DNA of 64,000 nucleotides from Halobacterium litoreum (GTDB lineage: Archaea > Halobacteriota > Halobacteria > Halobacteriales > Halobacteriaceae): NCBI RefSeq assembly GCF_021233415.1, contig NZ_CP089466.1, forward strand, positions 1,798,001 to 1,862,000, written 5' to 3'. Below, one piece after another: positions 52,097 to 61,620 of the stretch; the first letter of the stretch is position 1, and every line of letters starts with the position of its first letter. The position numbers were made by a program, and so were the translations under genes. The notes beneath the pieces were generated by a model. The model worked only from the letters and a program-made list of their open reading frames with translations, had not been told where the DNA came from and did not search any database.

Positions 52097-52519
52097 ATGC
52101 GCACGGTCCGCGACGACGACGGCACGCTGTACGTTCTCCTGAAGGAAAGCAGCGACAGCAGTCTCGTCCGCGACCCCGCGACCGGCGACACCGAACACCG
52201 CCCGAACGACGACCTCGAACCCGCGGGCGGCGAATCACCGCTCGGCGCGCTCGCCACCGCCGTCCCCGAGGCGGTGCGTACCGTCCTGGGAGCGTGCCAC
52301 GACGACTGGCATCTCGGCGTCCTCGTCGACCTCGCGGACCGCGGGCCGCTGGCCGCCCGCGAGATGCTCGGGAGTTACGACGCCTGCGAGAGCGACTTCC
52401 TCGGCGCGCTCACCGAACTGCGGGCGGCGGGCCTCGTCGCGGAGACGACGGTCGGTGGCGAGCGCGGCTACGAACTCACCGAGACCGGCGAGCGGGGAAT
52501 CCACAGACTCCGCGACTGA
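52097..52519 (+). CDS. Haloarchaeal HTH-like protein (DUF7346-like)
   Basis: A 140-residue protein from the ATG at 52097. The N-terminal part is DDGTLYVLLKESSDSSLVRDP, and the C-terminal 80 residues look like a winged helix (LVDLADRGPLAAREMLGSY then LTELRAAGLVAETTVGGERGYELTETG). It is therefore likely to be a DNA-binding regulator. The stop lies one base from the convergent rad50 stop. Confidence 0.7.
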   Translation: MRTVRDDDGTLYVLLKESSDSSLVRDPATGDTEHRPNDDLEPAGGESPLGALATAVPEAVRTVLGACHDDWHLGVLVDLADRGPLAAREMLGSYDACESDFLGALTELRAAGLVAETTVGGERGYELTETGERGIHRLRD

Positions 52520-52520
52520 A

Positions 52521-55184
52521 TCAGTCCGCTAGCAGTTCCGACTCGTCGCGCACCACGCGCGACCGGTTCGACGTGGCGTCTTTCATCACGCGAACCACGT
52601 CGTCGGCGGCGTCCACGAGTTCGTCGTCGTGGCTCACCACGACGATTTGCTCGACGCCCATCCGGCGCATCGACTCCACCAGTTCCACCAACTGGGAGAC
52701 GTGCCCAGAGTCGAGGAACACGGTCGGCTCGTCGAGGATGAGCGGCGGGAGTGGCGCCTCGCCGTCGATGCCCTCTGCGAGCAGGCGGTAGATTGCACAC
52801 CGCAGGCTGAGGTTGAACAGCGCGCGCTCACCGCCCGAGAGTTGCTCGGGTTCCAGCGGTTCGCCGTCCTTCTGGTAGACGGTGAGCTCGTACTCGCCCG
52901 AAAGTTCGATGCGCGCGTAGGAGTCGTTCTGGTAGACCAACTCGAAGGTCTCGTTCAGGAGGCGTTCGAGTTTCGTCACGTTCTGCTGGCGGAGCTCCGC
53001 GCGCAGGTCGCCGTACATCGCCTCCAACTCGGAGACTTCGCCGTGAATCTCGTCCAGTTCCTCGAAGCGCGCGGCGACGCGCTCGCGCTGGTCTCGCAGG
53101 GCCTCCAATTCCTCGATTGCGTTCTCGGCGGCGCCGACCTTCGCCTGCAGTTCGTCGCGCTCCTCGCGCAGCGATTCGAGTTTCGGTTCGACCTGTTCGA
53201 GGTAGTCCGCGGCGCGCTCCTTGTCCGCCTCGGCCTGCTCGATGCGGTCCTCGTCGAAGTCGGCTTCGAGTGACTGCTTGCGCTCCCGCAGGTCCGAGAG
53301 TCGGTCGCGGCGCTCCTCGTTTTGCTCGGCGAGCGACGCGCGCTTCTCGGCGAGTCGCTCGACCTCCTCGCGGTGGTCGGCCACCTCGTCGAGCACGTCC
53401 GCGAGGTCGCCGAGTCGCTCGACGCGCTCCTTCAGGTCCTCGGCCCGCGTGTTCAGGTCCGCGAGTTCCCCGCGTTTCGCCTCGGCCTCCTCGCGTTTCG
53501 CCTCGGCTTCGTTCCGGGCGTCCTCGGCCTCGGCTTCCAGTTCGTGCGCTTCCTCGCGCTTCGCGTCGGCCTGCTCGCGGGCCTCCGCGGCCGCCTCGGC
53601 CTGCTCGTCGCGCTTCTCGACGGCGAGTTCGCGGTCGCGTTCGAGGTCCGCGACCTCGCGTTCGCGCTCCACGAGCGCTTCGGCGCGCTCCACGCGCTCG
53701 GTCGCGTCCGAGCGGTCGTCCTCCGCGTCGGCGAGTTCGCTCTTCAGGTCGTCGACGCGCTCCCGGTACTCCTCGACGCCGTCGACGTGGGGCGACCCGT
53801 CGACCGGCTGCCCGCACTCCGGGCACTTGCCTGCGTCCAGCAGTTCCTCGGCCTCCGCGACGCGGTCCCTCGCCGACTGCAGGTCGGCGGCAATCTCCTC
53901 GCGTTCCTCGCGAAGGTCCTCGCGCGCTTCTTTCGCGTCGGCGAGGAACGATTCGGCGTCGCCGAACTCGACGGGCGCGTCCCCGAAGTCGGCCTTCGCG
54001 GCCTCGATTTCCTCGTCCAGTTCCGCGATGCGCTCGACAGCGGTCTCGCGCTCGCTCTCGGCGTCCTCGGCCTCGCTGGTGAGGGCGTCGGCGTCCTCGC
54101 GGAGCGACTCGGCGCGTTCTTCGAGGTCGGCGGCGCGCTCGTCAGCGTTGTCGGCCTCCGTCTTGAGTTTCGACACCTCGGGCGCCACCTCGGAGATGTC
54201 GGCCTGAACCTGCTCGCGCTCCTCGGCGAGTTCCCCGCGTCGCGCGTCGACCGCCCCCGGGTCGGCGTCGTCGAGGTCGGTCTCCGCGAGCAGGTCGTCG
54301 GCCTCGTCCGCGAGTTCGTCGGCGCGCTCGCGGTGCTCGGTCGCCTCGTCGCCGAGGTCGTCGCGCTCGCTCTCGGTCTCCGCGATCGACTCCCGGACGT
54401 CGGCGATTTTCTCGGTCACGTCGGCGAGTTCCTCGCGTTTCTCCTCGTAGCGCTCCAGCACGTCCTCGGCGTCGTTCAGCGTCTCGCGGGCGCTGTCGCG
54501 TTGCTCCTCGTAGTTCTCGATTTGGTCGGTTCGGTCGGCGAGTTCGGATTCGAGCGCGGCGAGCGCCTCGTGGGGGTCCTCGGCCTCCTTGGCCTCGATT
54601 TGCTCGTCCAGTTGGTCGAGTTTCCCCGCGACGTTGCTTTTCACGTCCTCGACGCCGAGGCGGGCGTCCCCGGCGCGCTGGCGGTAGTCCTCCAGTTTCC
54701 CCAACTGGAGCAGGTCGTCGAGCATGTCCTGGCGCGTGCTCGGAGAGGCGTTGATGAGTTTGTTCACTTCGCCCTGCCGGACGTACGCGCAGTTCACGAA
54801 CGCCTCGGCGTCCATCCGCAGGAGGTCGGCGACGTGGGCTTCCACGTCCTGTACGCCGTCGATGCTCCCCGAGGGAGTCTCCAGCGTGCAGTCGGGCGTG
54901 GACGCGCGCTCGCCGGTGTTCCGGACGCGCCGGTGGACGTGGTACTCGCCGCCCGCGTGCTCGAACCAGAGGTCGATTTCGGCCTCCTCGGCGCCGATGG
55001 TGACGATTTCGTCGAGGTTCTTGTCGAGCGCCGTCGCGCCGTACAGCGCGAAGAAACACGCCTCCAGCAGACTCGACTTTCCGCTCCCGTTGAGGCCGTG
55101 GATGACGGTGACGCCGGGGTCGAGGGGCACGTCAGCGTCCTCGTAGCACTTGAAGTTCCGGAGGGAGACGCGCGTGAACCTCAT
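52521..55184 (-). CDS. rad50: DNA double-strand break repair ATPase Rad50
   Basis: An 887-residue SMC-like protein. Walker A is GLNGSGKSS (about 30-38). A long Glu/Arg/Ala-rich coiled coil is broken at the apex by the zinc hook CPEC (C454 and C457). The C-terminal half has the signature [14 protein letters not shown] and Walker [12 protein letters not shown]. With Mre11 it tethers and processes DNA ends. It overlaps mre11 by four bases. Confidence 0.95.
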   Translation of the reverse strand: MRFTRVSLRNFKCYEDADVPLDPGVTVIHGLNGSGKSSLLEACFFALYGATALDKNLDEIVTIGAEEAEIDLWFEHAGGEYHVHRRVRNTGERASTPDCTLETPSGSIDGVQDVEAHVADLLRMDAEAFVNCAYVRQGEVNKLINASPSTRQDMLDDLLQLGKLEDYRQRAGDARLGVEDVKSNVAGKLDQLDEQIEAKEAEDPHEALAALESELADRTDQIENYEEQRDSARETLNDAEDVLERYEEKREELADVTEKIADVRESIAETESERDDLGDEATEHRERADELADEADDLLAETDLDDADPGAVDARRGELAEEREQVQADISEVAPEVSKLKTEADNADERAADLEERAESLREDADALTSEAEDAESERETAVERIAELDEEIEAAKADFGDAPVEFGDAESFLADAKEAREDLREEREEIAADLQSARDRVAEAEELLDAGKCPECGQPVDGSPHVDGVEEYRERVDDLKSELADAEDDRSDATERVERAEALVEREREVADLERDRELAVEKRDEQAEAAAEAREQADAKREEAHELEAEAEDARNEAEAKREEAEAKRGELADLNTRAEDLKERVERLGDLADVLDEVADHREEVERLAEKRASLAEQNEERRDRLSDLRERKQSLEADFDEDRIEQAEADKERAADYLEQVEPKLESLREERDELQAKVGAAENAIEELEALRDQRERVAARFEELDEIHGEVSELEAMYGDLRAELRQQNVTKLERLLNETFELVYQNDSYARIELSGEYELTVYQKDGEPLEPEQLSGGERALFNLSLRCAIYRLLAEGIDGEAPLPPLILDEPTVFLDSGHVSQLVELVESMRRMGVEQIVVVSHDDELVDAADDVVRVMKDATSNRSRVVRDESELLAD

Positions 55185-56359
55185 CGGAACTCCTCCATGG
55201 TGGCGGTTCGGGCGCCGTCGTCCGTCTCGTCGTCCGCCTCGGTTTCGATGTCGTCCTCGCCGTCAGCGTCGCCGTCCTCCAGCACGTCCTCGACGCGCTG
55301 TTTCACGCGCTCCCGGACGTTCGAGTCCGCGAGGTCGAGGTCCCGCACCGTCTCGTCGATGTCGAGACTCGCCTCCCCGAGTCCCATGTCGCGGACGCGC
55401 TCACGGACGGCGTCGTCGGGGTCGGCGAAGGACACCTCCACCTCGGTGTCAGTCTCCACTTCGCGGCGGTCGTTGACCCGGGTGAGGAGCGCGCCCTGCT
55501 CGTCGCCGAAGCGCTCCACGTCGGCGGGCGTGACGTTCTCGCCGTCGCCCTCCACCGTGACGACGACCACGGCGTCCGCCACGTCGCGCTCTCGAACGCG
55601 CTCGCGGACGTACGCGGTGCCGTCTTCCGGCCCGAGTTCGACGTCCACGAACACGAACTCGCGGGTGTCCAGTCCCTTCCGCGAGATGCCGACGTCCTCG
55701 GCGAACTCCACGATGTTGTAGCCGCGGGGGTCGCGCTCGCTGGCGCTCGCGCGTTCGGTCGACCCGCAGTACGTCACCCACGTGTCCTCGATTCGCTTCT
55801 GGCCGGCGGCGTGGTTGTCGCCGAGCAGGACGGCGTCGAAGTCGACGTTCGACTCGCGGAGCACCTCGTCGAGGTCCCAGTTGGCGTGCGCGAACGGCGT
55901 GAACAGGCCGTGGGAGACGAGCGCGGCGTGTTCGGCGTCGCGGGCCTCGAACTGGTAGTCGAGGTCCGGGCGCTTGGACTCGGGGACGTAGTCGAGGCCG
56001 TAGAAGACGGTGTCGCCGACTTCCCGCCCGGAACTGTCGAGGCGTTCGGCGAGCCCGAGCGTCTCGAAGAGGTCGAGCCACTGGGCGTCCCGCGTGCCCT
56101 CGTGGTTCCCGACGATGGCGAGGAAGGGGATGTCGGCGTCCCGTAGCGGTCGCAGGACGGAGATGGTACCGAGGATGTCCCGGAGGCCGGGGCGGCGGTC
56201 GTGGTAGAGGTCGCCGGCGTGGACGACCGCGTCCACGTCCTCGTCGACGGCGTCGTCGACGACGCTGCGGAAGGCGTCGAGGAAGTCCTCGCGCCGCTCG
56301 GGGGAGTGGTACTGGCGGTACCCGAGGTGGGTGTCCCCCGTGTGGATGACGCGTGCCAT
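55181..56359 (-). CDS. mre11: DNA repair nuclease Mre11
   Basis: A 392-residue nuclease. The phosphoesterase motifs are GDTHLG, HAGDLYH, VGNHEG, and LLGDNHAAG. The C-terminal third is acidic and will contain the Rad50-binding region. It cuts DNA ends together with Rad50. It is the first gene of the mre11-rad50 operon. Confidence 0.95.
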   Translation of the reverse strand: MARVIHTGDTHLGYRQYHSPERREDFLDAFRSVVDDAVDEDVDAVVHAGDLYHDRRPGLRDILGTISVLRPLRDADIPFLAIVGNHEGTRDAQWLDLFETLGLAERLDSSGREVGDTVFYGLDYVPESKRPDLDYQFEARDAEHAALVSHGLFTPFAHANWDLDEVLRESNVDFDAVLLGDNHAAGQKRIEDTWVTYCGSTERASASERDPRGYNIVEFAEDVGISRKGLDTREFVFVDVELGPEDGTAYVRERVRERDVADAVVVVTVEGDGENVTPADVERFGDEQGALLTRVNDRREVETDTEVEVSFADPDDAVRERVRDMGLGEASLDIDETVRDLDLADSNVRERVKQRVEDVLEDGDADGEDDIETEADDETDDGARTATMEEFR

Positions 56360-56473
56360 TTGCTGTGAGAGTGTAGCGCTACGCCGGATAAAGGTTCGGC
56401 GCTTGTCGGGTGGAGGACCAGACGGGCGGCGGGATGGGACAGTCTGGTTGGGGTCGCGGAGGGCGTCGAGCGG

Positions 56474-56716
56474 TCAGGCGAGCGTGTAGAGGCGCTTGCG
56501 GGCGTCCGAGAACGAGAACCGGGACTCGACGACGTTGCGCTCCTCGAGTCGGGTGAGCGCGTACCGGACGGTGCGGGCGGGCAGCAGCGTCTCCTCGGCG
56601 AGTTCGCTCTGCGTGAGGGTGTCGTTGTACTCCAGTACCTTCGCGACGAGTTTCGCGCTGGGCGGCAGGTCCTCCAGCGCTTCGACCGTGTCGGCGTCGA
56701 TTGCGGTGGCGCTCAT
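56474..56716 (-). CDS. Small winged-helix DNA-binding protein
   Basis: An 80-residue protein from the ATG read from 56716. The HTH is KVLEYNDTLTQSELAEETLLPARTVRYALTRLEERNVV, as in MarR-like and haloarchaeal small HTH regulators. It is divergent from PAN with a 123-base shared region containing TATA-like sequences on both strands (minus: ccattatc). A role in regulating PAN or itself is possible. Confidence 0.8.
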   Translation of the reverse strand: MSATAIDADTVEALEDLPPSAKLVAKVLEYNDTLTQSELAEETLLPARTVRYALTRLEERNVVESRFSFSDARKRLYTLA

Positions 56717-56810
56717 ACACACTCGTTCTGGATGCACTTAGATAATGGTTTCGCTATTGAAAATGCACACTAGTAATTCACGGGGTGCCGGGTGCGACCA
56801 CCCGAAGCCT

Positions 56811-56817
56811 CTTATGA
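56811..56817 (+). promoter_or_regulatory. TATA-like box of PAN
   Basis: cttatga lies 23-29 bases before the ATG at 56840. Confidence 0.45.
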
Positions 56818-56839
56818 ACCAGCGCCTTACCGACTCGTG

Positions 56840-58057
56840 ATGACCGAGACCGTTGAGGACGTCGAGCTTCCATACGACGAGAGCGCCTCCCAGCAGGAGA
56901 AAATCGAGGCGCTCGAGGACCGGCTCTCCTCGCTCGAAGACGAGAACGAGGAGATGCGGGACCGCCTGCTCGACGCCAACGCGGAGAACAACAAGTACCA
57001 GCAGAAACTCGAACGCCTCTCCCACGAGAACAAGAAACTCAAGCAGTCGCCGCTGTTCGTCGCCACCGTCCAGGAACTCAACGACGAGGGCGCCGTCATC
57101 AAACAGCACGGCAACAACCAGGAGGCGCTCACCGAGGTCACCGACGAACTCCGCGAGGACCTCGAACCCGGCGCTCGCGTCGCCGTCAACAACTCACTCT
57201 CTATCGTTCGCCGACTCGACGACGAGGCCGACGTCCGCGCTCGCGTGATGGAAGTCGAGGAGTCCCCCGACGTCGGCTACGAGGACGTCGGCGGCCTCGA
57301 CGACCAACTCCGCGAGGTGCGCGAGACGGTCGAGCTCCCGATGAAGGACCCCGAACTGTTCGAGACCGTCGGCATCGACCCGCCGAGCGGCGTGTTGCTC
57401 CACGGGCCGCCGGGCACCGGGAAGACGCTGATGGCGAAGGCGGTCGCGAACCAGACCGACGCCACCTTCATCAAGATGGCCGGCTCCGAACTCGTCCACA
57501 AGTTCATCGGCGAGGGCGCGAAACTCGTCCGGGACCTGTTCCAGGTCGCCCGCGACCACGAGCCCGCCGTCGTCTTCATCGACGAAATCGACGCCATCGC
57601 GTCCAAGCGCACGGACTCGAAGACGTCGGGTGACGCCGAGGTTCAGCGCACGATGATGCAGTTGCTCTCGGAGATGGACGGCTTCGACGAGCGCGGCGAG
57701 ATTCGCATCATCGCGGCCACCAACCGCTTCGACATGCTCGACCGCGCCATCCTCCGGCCGGGCCGCTTCGACCGCCTCATCGAGGTCCCGAACCCGGACG
57801 TCACCGGCCGCGAGAAGATTTTCCGCATCCACACGCGCAGCATGAACGTCGCCGACGACGTGGACTACGCGAAACTGGCCGCGGACACGGACGACCTCTC
57901 CGGCGCGGACGTGAAGGCAATCTGTACGGAAGCCGGGATGTTCGCCATCCGCGACGACCGCGAGCAGATCACGATGCAGGACTTCGAGAACGCCCGCGAG
58001 AAACTCGAACAGGACGCCGACGCGGCGTCTGCGGAGCCGTCCCGGACGTTCGCCTAA
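56840..58057 (+). CDS. pan: Proteasome-activating nucleotidase PAN
   Basis: A 405-residue AAA+ ATPase. It has an N-terminal coiled coil (about 15-75), an OB domain (about 76-140), then the AAA+ core with Walker A GPPGTGKTL, Walker B VVFIDEIDAI, and the arginine finger region RAILRPGRFDR. It unfolds proteins and feeds them to the 20S proteasome. The C terminus reads SRTFA, without the Tyr of the HbYX motif that opens the 20S gate. The stop is interlocked (CTAA at 58054-58057) with the convergent dehydrogenase gene. Confidence 0.95.
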   Translation: MTETVEDVELPYDESASQQEKIEALEDRLSSLEDENEEMRDRLLDANAENNKYQQKLERLSHENKKLKQSPLFVATVQELNDEGAVIKQHGNNQEALTEVTDELREDLEPGARVAVNNSLSIVRRLDDEADVRARVMEVEESPDVGYEDVGGLDDQLREVRETVELPMKDPELFETVGIDPPSGVLLHGPPGTGKTLMAKAVANQTDATFIKMAGSELVHKFIGEGAKLVRDLFQVARDHEPAVVFIDEIDAIASKRTDSKTSGDAEVQRTMMQLLSEMDGFDERGEIRIIAATNRFDMLDRAILRPGRFDRLIEVPNPDVTGREKIFRIHTRSMNVADDVDYAKLAADTDDLSGADVKAICTEAGMFAIRDDREQITMQDFENAREKLEQDADAASAEPSRTFA

Positions 58058-61000
58058 GCGAGCGCCTCGGCCACTTTCTCCACCGGGTGGACCGCCCGGA
58101 ATCCGTCCTCGCGGTCTCGGAGTTGCGTCCGACAGGACGTCCCCGAGGCGACCACGCTGTCGCCGCTTGATGTGCCGATTTTCTCGAACAGTCGGTCACC
58201 GATTGCCTGCGAGAGCGCGTAGTGTTCGCGCTCGTAGCCGAAACTCCCGGCCATCCCGCAGCACGTCGCGTCCACGGGGTCGACGTCGTAGCCGGCGCGG
58301 CGCAACACGCCGACCGCGTGGTGGTCGGTGCCGAGCGCGGTCTGATTGCAGTGGCCGTGGTGGGTCAGCGACTCGTCCACGTCGCCGAAGTCGAGGCGTT
58401 CGTCCGCGCGCTCGCGGTCGAGGTACTCCGTGATTCCCCGGGCGGCCTCCGAGACGAGGGCCACGTCCGGGCCGTCGAGCAGGTCGCGGTACTCGTCGCG
58501 GACGACCGAGGCGTCGGCCGGCTCCACGAACACGGGCGTCCAGCCGTCGCGGACGTGGGGCGCGAGCGCGTCCACGGTCGCGGCGGCGCGGTCGCGGGCG
58601 CGGTCGAGGAACCCCAGCGAGTACGCGGGCCGGCCCGTGGGTCGGGCGTCCGCAATTTCGACGCGCACGCCGGCGGCTTCGAGGACCTCGACTGCCGCCT
58701 TCCCCGGGGCGGGGTCGGTGAACTCCGTGAACGTGTCGGGAACGAGGACGACGCGGTCGGCGGGGTCGTCCGGGACGCTCGGCTCCCGCGCTTCGGCCCA
58801 GTCGGTGAACGTCGTGCGACGGAACGTCGGGAGGTCGCGTTCGGGCGCGACGCCGAGCGTTCGGGCGGCGAGCCAGCGTGCGCCCGGCACCTCGGGGAGC
58901 CAGTTCGAGACCGGTGCGAGCCGGCTCCCCCACGCCGACAGCCGGTGGACGTCCGCGAACAGGCGGTCGCGGAGAGGCGCGCCCTCGCGCTCGTGGTACT
59001 GGTGTTTCACCTCGGACTTGAGTTTCGCCAGGTCGACGCCGGTCGGGCAGTCGCTCGCACAGCCCTTGCACCCCACGCAGAGGTCGAGTACCTCGGACTG
59101 GAAGCGCTCGGTGTACAGTTCGTTCTCGGGGAGGTCGCCGGCGATGGCGGCCCGCAGGAGGTTCGCGCGCCCCCGAGTGGTCTCGATTTCGTCGCGGGTC
59201 GCGCGGTAGGTCGGACACATCACGTCGGAGTCGGTCTGCCGGCAGGTGCCACAGCCGTTGCAGAGTTCGACGAGGTGCGCGAAGCCGCCGTCGTCGGCGA
59301 AGTCGAGTTCGGTCTGGGGTTCGACCGTCTCGTAGGCCGCGCCGTACCGGAGGAACTCGCGCACGTCGGCGGGTTCGCCCTCGCGGAGGTCGCTCGGGTC
59401 GGCCACGTCGCCCTCGTCGCGGTAGACGACCTTCCCCGGATTCAGCCGCCAGTCCGGGTCGAACGCCGACTTGAGGTCTTTGAACGCGGCCCAGAGGTCC
59501 GGGCCGTACATCTTCGGATTGAACGACGTCCGCGCGAGGCCGTCGCCGTGTTCGCCGGAGAACGCGCCGCCGTGTTCCAACACGAGGTCCGTCACGTCGT
59601 CGGCGATGGCGCGCATCGTCTCGACGCCCTGTCCGTCCTTGAGGTTCAGAATCGGGCGGACGTGGAGCGTGCCGACGCCGGCGTGCGCGAAGTACGCCGC
59701 GGAGGTGTCGTGGTCGGCGAGAATCGACTCGAACGACTGGACGTACTCCGCGAGTTCCTCGGGCGGCACCGACGCGTCCTCGATGAACGGGTAGGGTTTG
59801 GCGTCGCCCTCCAGACTCATCAGGAGGGGGATGGCGGCCTTCCGGAGTTTCCAGAGGTCGGCCTGCTCGTCCGGGTCGAACGCCTCTAGCGCGTCGAACG
59901 CAGCGCCCTCCGCGACGAACTCGCGGGTCGCGCCGCCGACTGCCTCCCGCAGGTCGGCGTGGCGTTCGTCGTCGAACTCCAACATCAGCGCGGCTTCGCA
60001 GTCGTCGGGAATCGGTTCTGCGTACGCGGCGTACTCGGGGGCGTCGGCGGCGAGCGCGAACACTTCGTCGTCCATCAGTTCGACGGCGCTCGGGTCCAGT
60101 TCGAGGGCGCGCGGGACGGCGGCGACGGCGTCCACGAGGTCCCGGAAGCAGTAGACGCCGAGTGCCGTCTCGTCGGGCACCGAGACCAAGTCGAGGGTGG
60201 CTTCGACGACGACGCCGAGCGTGCCCTCCGCGCCGACGAGCAGTTTCGCGGGGTTTAGCGCCGTCTCGCCGTCCGCGGTCTCGTAGACGGCCTTGTGGAG
60301 GTTGTACCCCGAAACGCAGCGCTTGAGTTCGGGGTAGCGCGCGTCGATTTCGTCGGCGTTCTCCTCGACGAGTCGGCGAATCTCGCGGTAGATGTGGGCC
60401 TCCCGGTCGTCCTTCGCGACGAGGGCGTCCCACTCCGGGGAGTCGAGGACGACCTCGCGGGCGTGGAACAGCGTGCCGTCCGCGAGCACGACGCGCAGCG
60501 AGTCGGTGTAGGCGTCCGTGATGCCGTACCGGACGGAGTGGGCGCCCGTGGAGTTGTTGCCGATGCCGCCGCCAATCGTGGCGCGGTTCGCGGACGCGGG
60601 GTCGGGTGCGAACTTGAGGCCGTGCTGCGCGAGGTGGGCGTCCAAATCGTCCTGCACGACGCCGGGCCTGACGGTCGCCTGCTTCGCCTCGGGGTCCACG
60701 TCGAGAACGTCGTTCAAGTGCTTGCTCGCGTCCAATACGACGCAGCCGGGGCCGACGGTCTGCCCGGCGAGCGAGGAGCCGGCGCCCCGCGGGAGCACCG
60801 GCGCGTCGTGGTCGGCGGCGACGCGCACCGCCGCCTGCACGTCCTCGACGTCGCGGGGAACGACGACGCCCGCCGGTTTCGCGCCGTAGATGCTGCCGTC
60901 GGTCGCGTAGAGGACGCGGGCGTACTCGTCGAATCGCACGTCGCCGTCCACGGCCTCGCGGAGGTCGGCGGCGAGGTCGGCGTACGCCGCGGCGTCGGCG

Positions 61001-61065
61001 TGGGCGTCCCCGCGTGCGGCGCGGCTCGCGGCACCCGGAACGCGGTCGGTTTGGTCGGTCGCCAC
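58054..61065 (-). CDS. FAD-linked/Fe-S oxidoreductase (Dld/GlcD-GlpC fusion)
   Basis: A 1003-residue protein from the GTG read from 61065, with TATA-like cattaacaatc about 27 bases upstream. The N-terminal FAD-binding type 4 domain (PRGAGSSLAGQTVG) and FAD-oxidase C-terminal domain fill about 1-540. Two ferredoxin-like motifs follow, CNGCGTC and CVGCKGCASDCPTG. The end has a CCG domain (HGHCNQTALG and CCGMAGSFGYE). This is the D-lactate or glycolate/2-hydroxyglutarate dehydrogenase type, passing electrons to quinone. The substrate is not known. No membrane helix is seen. Confidence 0.92.
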   Translation of the reverse strand: MATDQTDRVPGAASRAARGDAHADAAAYADLAADLREAVDGDVRFDEYARVLYATDGSIYGAKPAGVVVPRDVEDVQAAVRVAADHDAPVLPRGAGSSLAGQTVGPGCVVLDASKHLNDVLDVDPEAKQATVRPGVVQDDLDAHLAQHGLKFAPDPASANRATIGGGIGNNSTGAHSVRYGITDAYTDSLRVVLADGTLFHAREVVLDSPEWDALVAKDDREAHIYREIRRLVEENADEIDARYPELKRCVSGYNLHKAVYETADGETALNPAKLLVGAEGTLGVVVEATLDLVSVPDETALGVYCFRDLVDAVAAVPRALELDPSAVELMDDEVFALAADAPEYAAYAEPIPDDCEAALMLEFDDERHADLREAVGGATREFVAEGAAFDALEAFDPDEQADLWKLRKAAIPLLMSLEGDAKPYPFIEDASVPPEELAEYVQSFESILADHDTSAAYFAHAGVGTLHVRPILNLKDGQGVETMRAIADDVTDLVLEHGGAFSGEHGDGLARTSFNPKMYGPDLWAAFKDLKSAFDPDWRLNPGKVVYRDEGDVADPSDLREGEPADVREFLRYGAAYETVEPQTELDFADDGGFAHLVELCNGCGTCRQTDSDVMCPTYRATRDEIETTRGRANLLRAAIAGDLPENELYTERFQSEVLDLCVGCKGCASDCPTGVDLAKLKSEVKHQYHEREGAPLRDRLFADVHRLSAWGSRLAPVSNWLPEVPGARWLAARTLGVAPERDLPTFRRTTFTDWAEAREPSVPDDPADRVVLVPDTFTEFTDPAPGKAAVEVLEAAGVRVEIADARPTGRPAYSLGFLDRARDRAAATVDALAPHVRDGWTPVFVEPADASVVRDEYRDLLDGPDVALVSEAARGITEYLDRERADERLDFGDVDESLTHHGHCNQTALGTDHHAVGVLRRAGYDVDPVDATCCGMAGSFGYEREHYALSQAIGDRLFEKIGTSSGDSVVASGTSCRTQLRDREDGFRAVHPVEKVAEALA

Positions 61066-61166
61066 GGTCGGTGGACGTACGCGCTACTGATTGTTAATGT
61101 CTCGCAAACTACGGGTGAGAACAGACCGCGACAGCGCAAAACGGCGGCCTCGACGCCCGTTCCGGG

Positions 61167-61304
61167 TTACAGGAACCGGAACAGGCCGTAGGGCACGAGG
61201 AACAGGAGAGCGGTCATGACTACGAGCACGAGGCCGTAGCTGACGAACGTCCCGAGCGCCGCGACCCACGAGTCGTGCCGGAACTGGTCGACGGGCGAGG
61301 TCAT
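61167..61304 (-). CDS. 45-residue single-pass or hairpin membrane peptide
   Basis: From the ATG read from 61304 to TAA at 61167. The first 15 residues (MTSPVDQFRHDSWVA) are polar, the rest is a strongly hydrophobic stretch ending PYGLFRFL. Its start overlaps the stop of a 13-codon frame upstream (ATGA at 61301-61304). I recall similarly shaped small membrane proteins in haloarchaea (DUF7550-like), but this is uncertain. Downstream of a DUF5800-like gene on the same strand. Confidence 0.6.
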   Translation of the reverse strand: MTSPVDQFRHDSWVAALGTFVSYGLVLVVMTALLFLVPYGLFRFL

Positions 61305-61342
61305 GGTTCGACCTCGGCGTCGTCGGACGTAAACGTTGCCAT
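61301..61342 (-). CDS. 13-codon minigene overlapping the small membrane gene
   Basis: ATG (read from 61342) to TGA (61301-61303) encodes MATFTSDDAEVEP. It lies five bases after the DUF5800-like stop and shares ATGA with the next start. It could be a translational coupling device, or the two frames could be one gene broken by a frameshift. Evidence is only positional. Confidence 0.35.
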   Translation of the reverse strand: MATFTSDDAEVEP

Positions 61343-61347
61343 GGTGG

Positions 61348-61545
61348 TCAGGAGACGATGTCGCCGATGCGCCGGGGTTCCCCGGAGAGCGTCGGGTTCG
61401 GTTCGACCAACTGGAGGACCTCGTGGTCGGTGACGTCGTGGTAGTCCTTCTGGGTGGCGTCCTCGATGAGCGCCTTCTCCATCCGGAACTCGGTTCCCTC
61501 GTAGACGACGTCCACGCCGTCTTCCTCGAAGGAGAGCGTAGTCAT
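61348..61545 (-). CDS. DUF5800-like small acidic protein
   Basis: A 65-residue protein from the ATG read from 61545. The pattern EEDGVDVVYEGTEFRMEKAL, DYHDVTDHEVLQLVEPNP and LSGEPRRIGDIV fits the haloarchaeal DUF5800 family (from memory). No function is known. It is divergent from the beta-helix gene and heads the little operon with the 13-codon and 45-codon frames. Confidence 0.75.
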   Translation of the reverse strand: MTTLSFEEDGVDVVYEGTEFRMEKALIEDATQKDYHDVTDHEVLQLVEPNPTLSGEPRRIGDIVS

Positions 61546-61620
61546 GGTGCGGCGTAGCCGTCCAGCCGACAAAAGTCCGCCGTCTGACGGTCGTCCGACG
61601 GTCTCGCGGGGTTTATTGCG

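Noticed and set aside
53117-54082. Arg/Pro-rich open frames opposite the Rad50 coiled coil
   Set aside because: Mirror image of Glu/Arg/Ala codons in the coiled coil; no independent coding signal.
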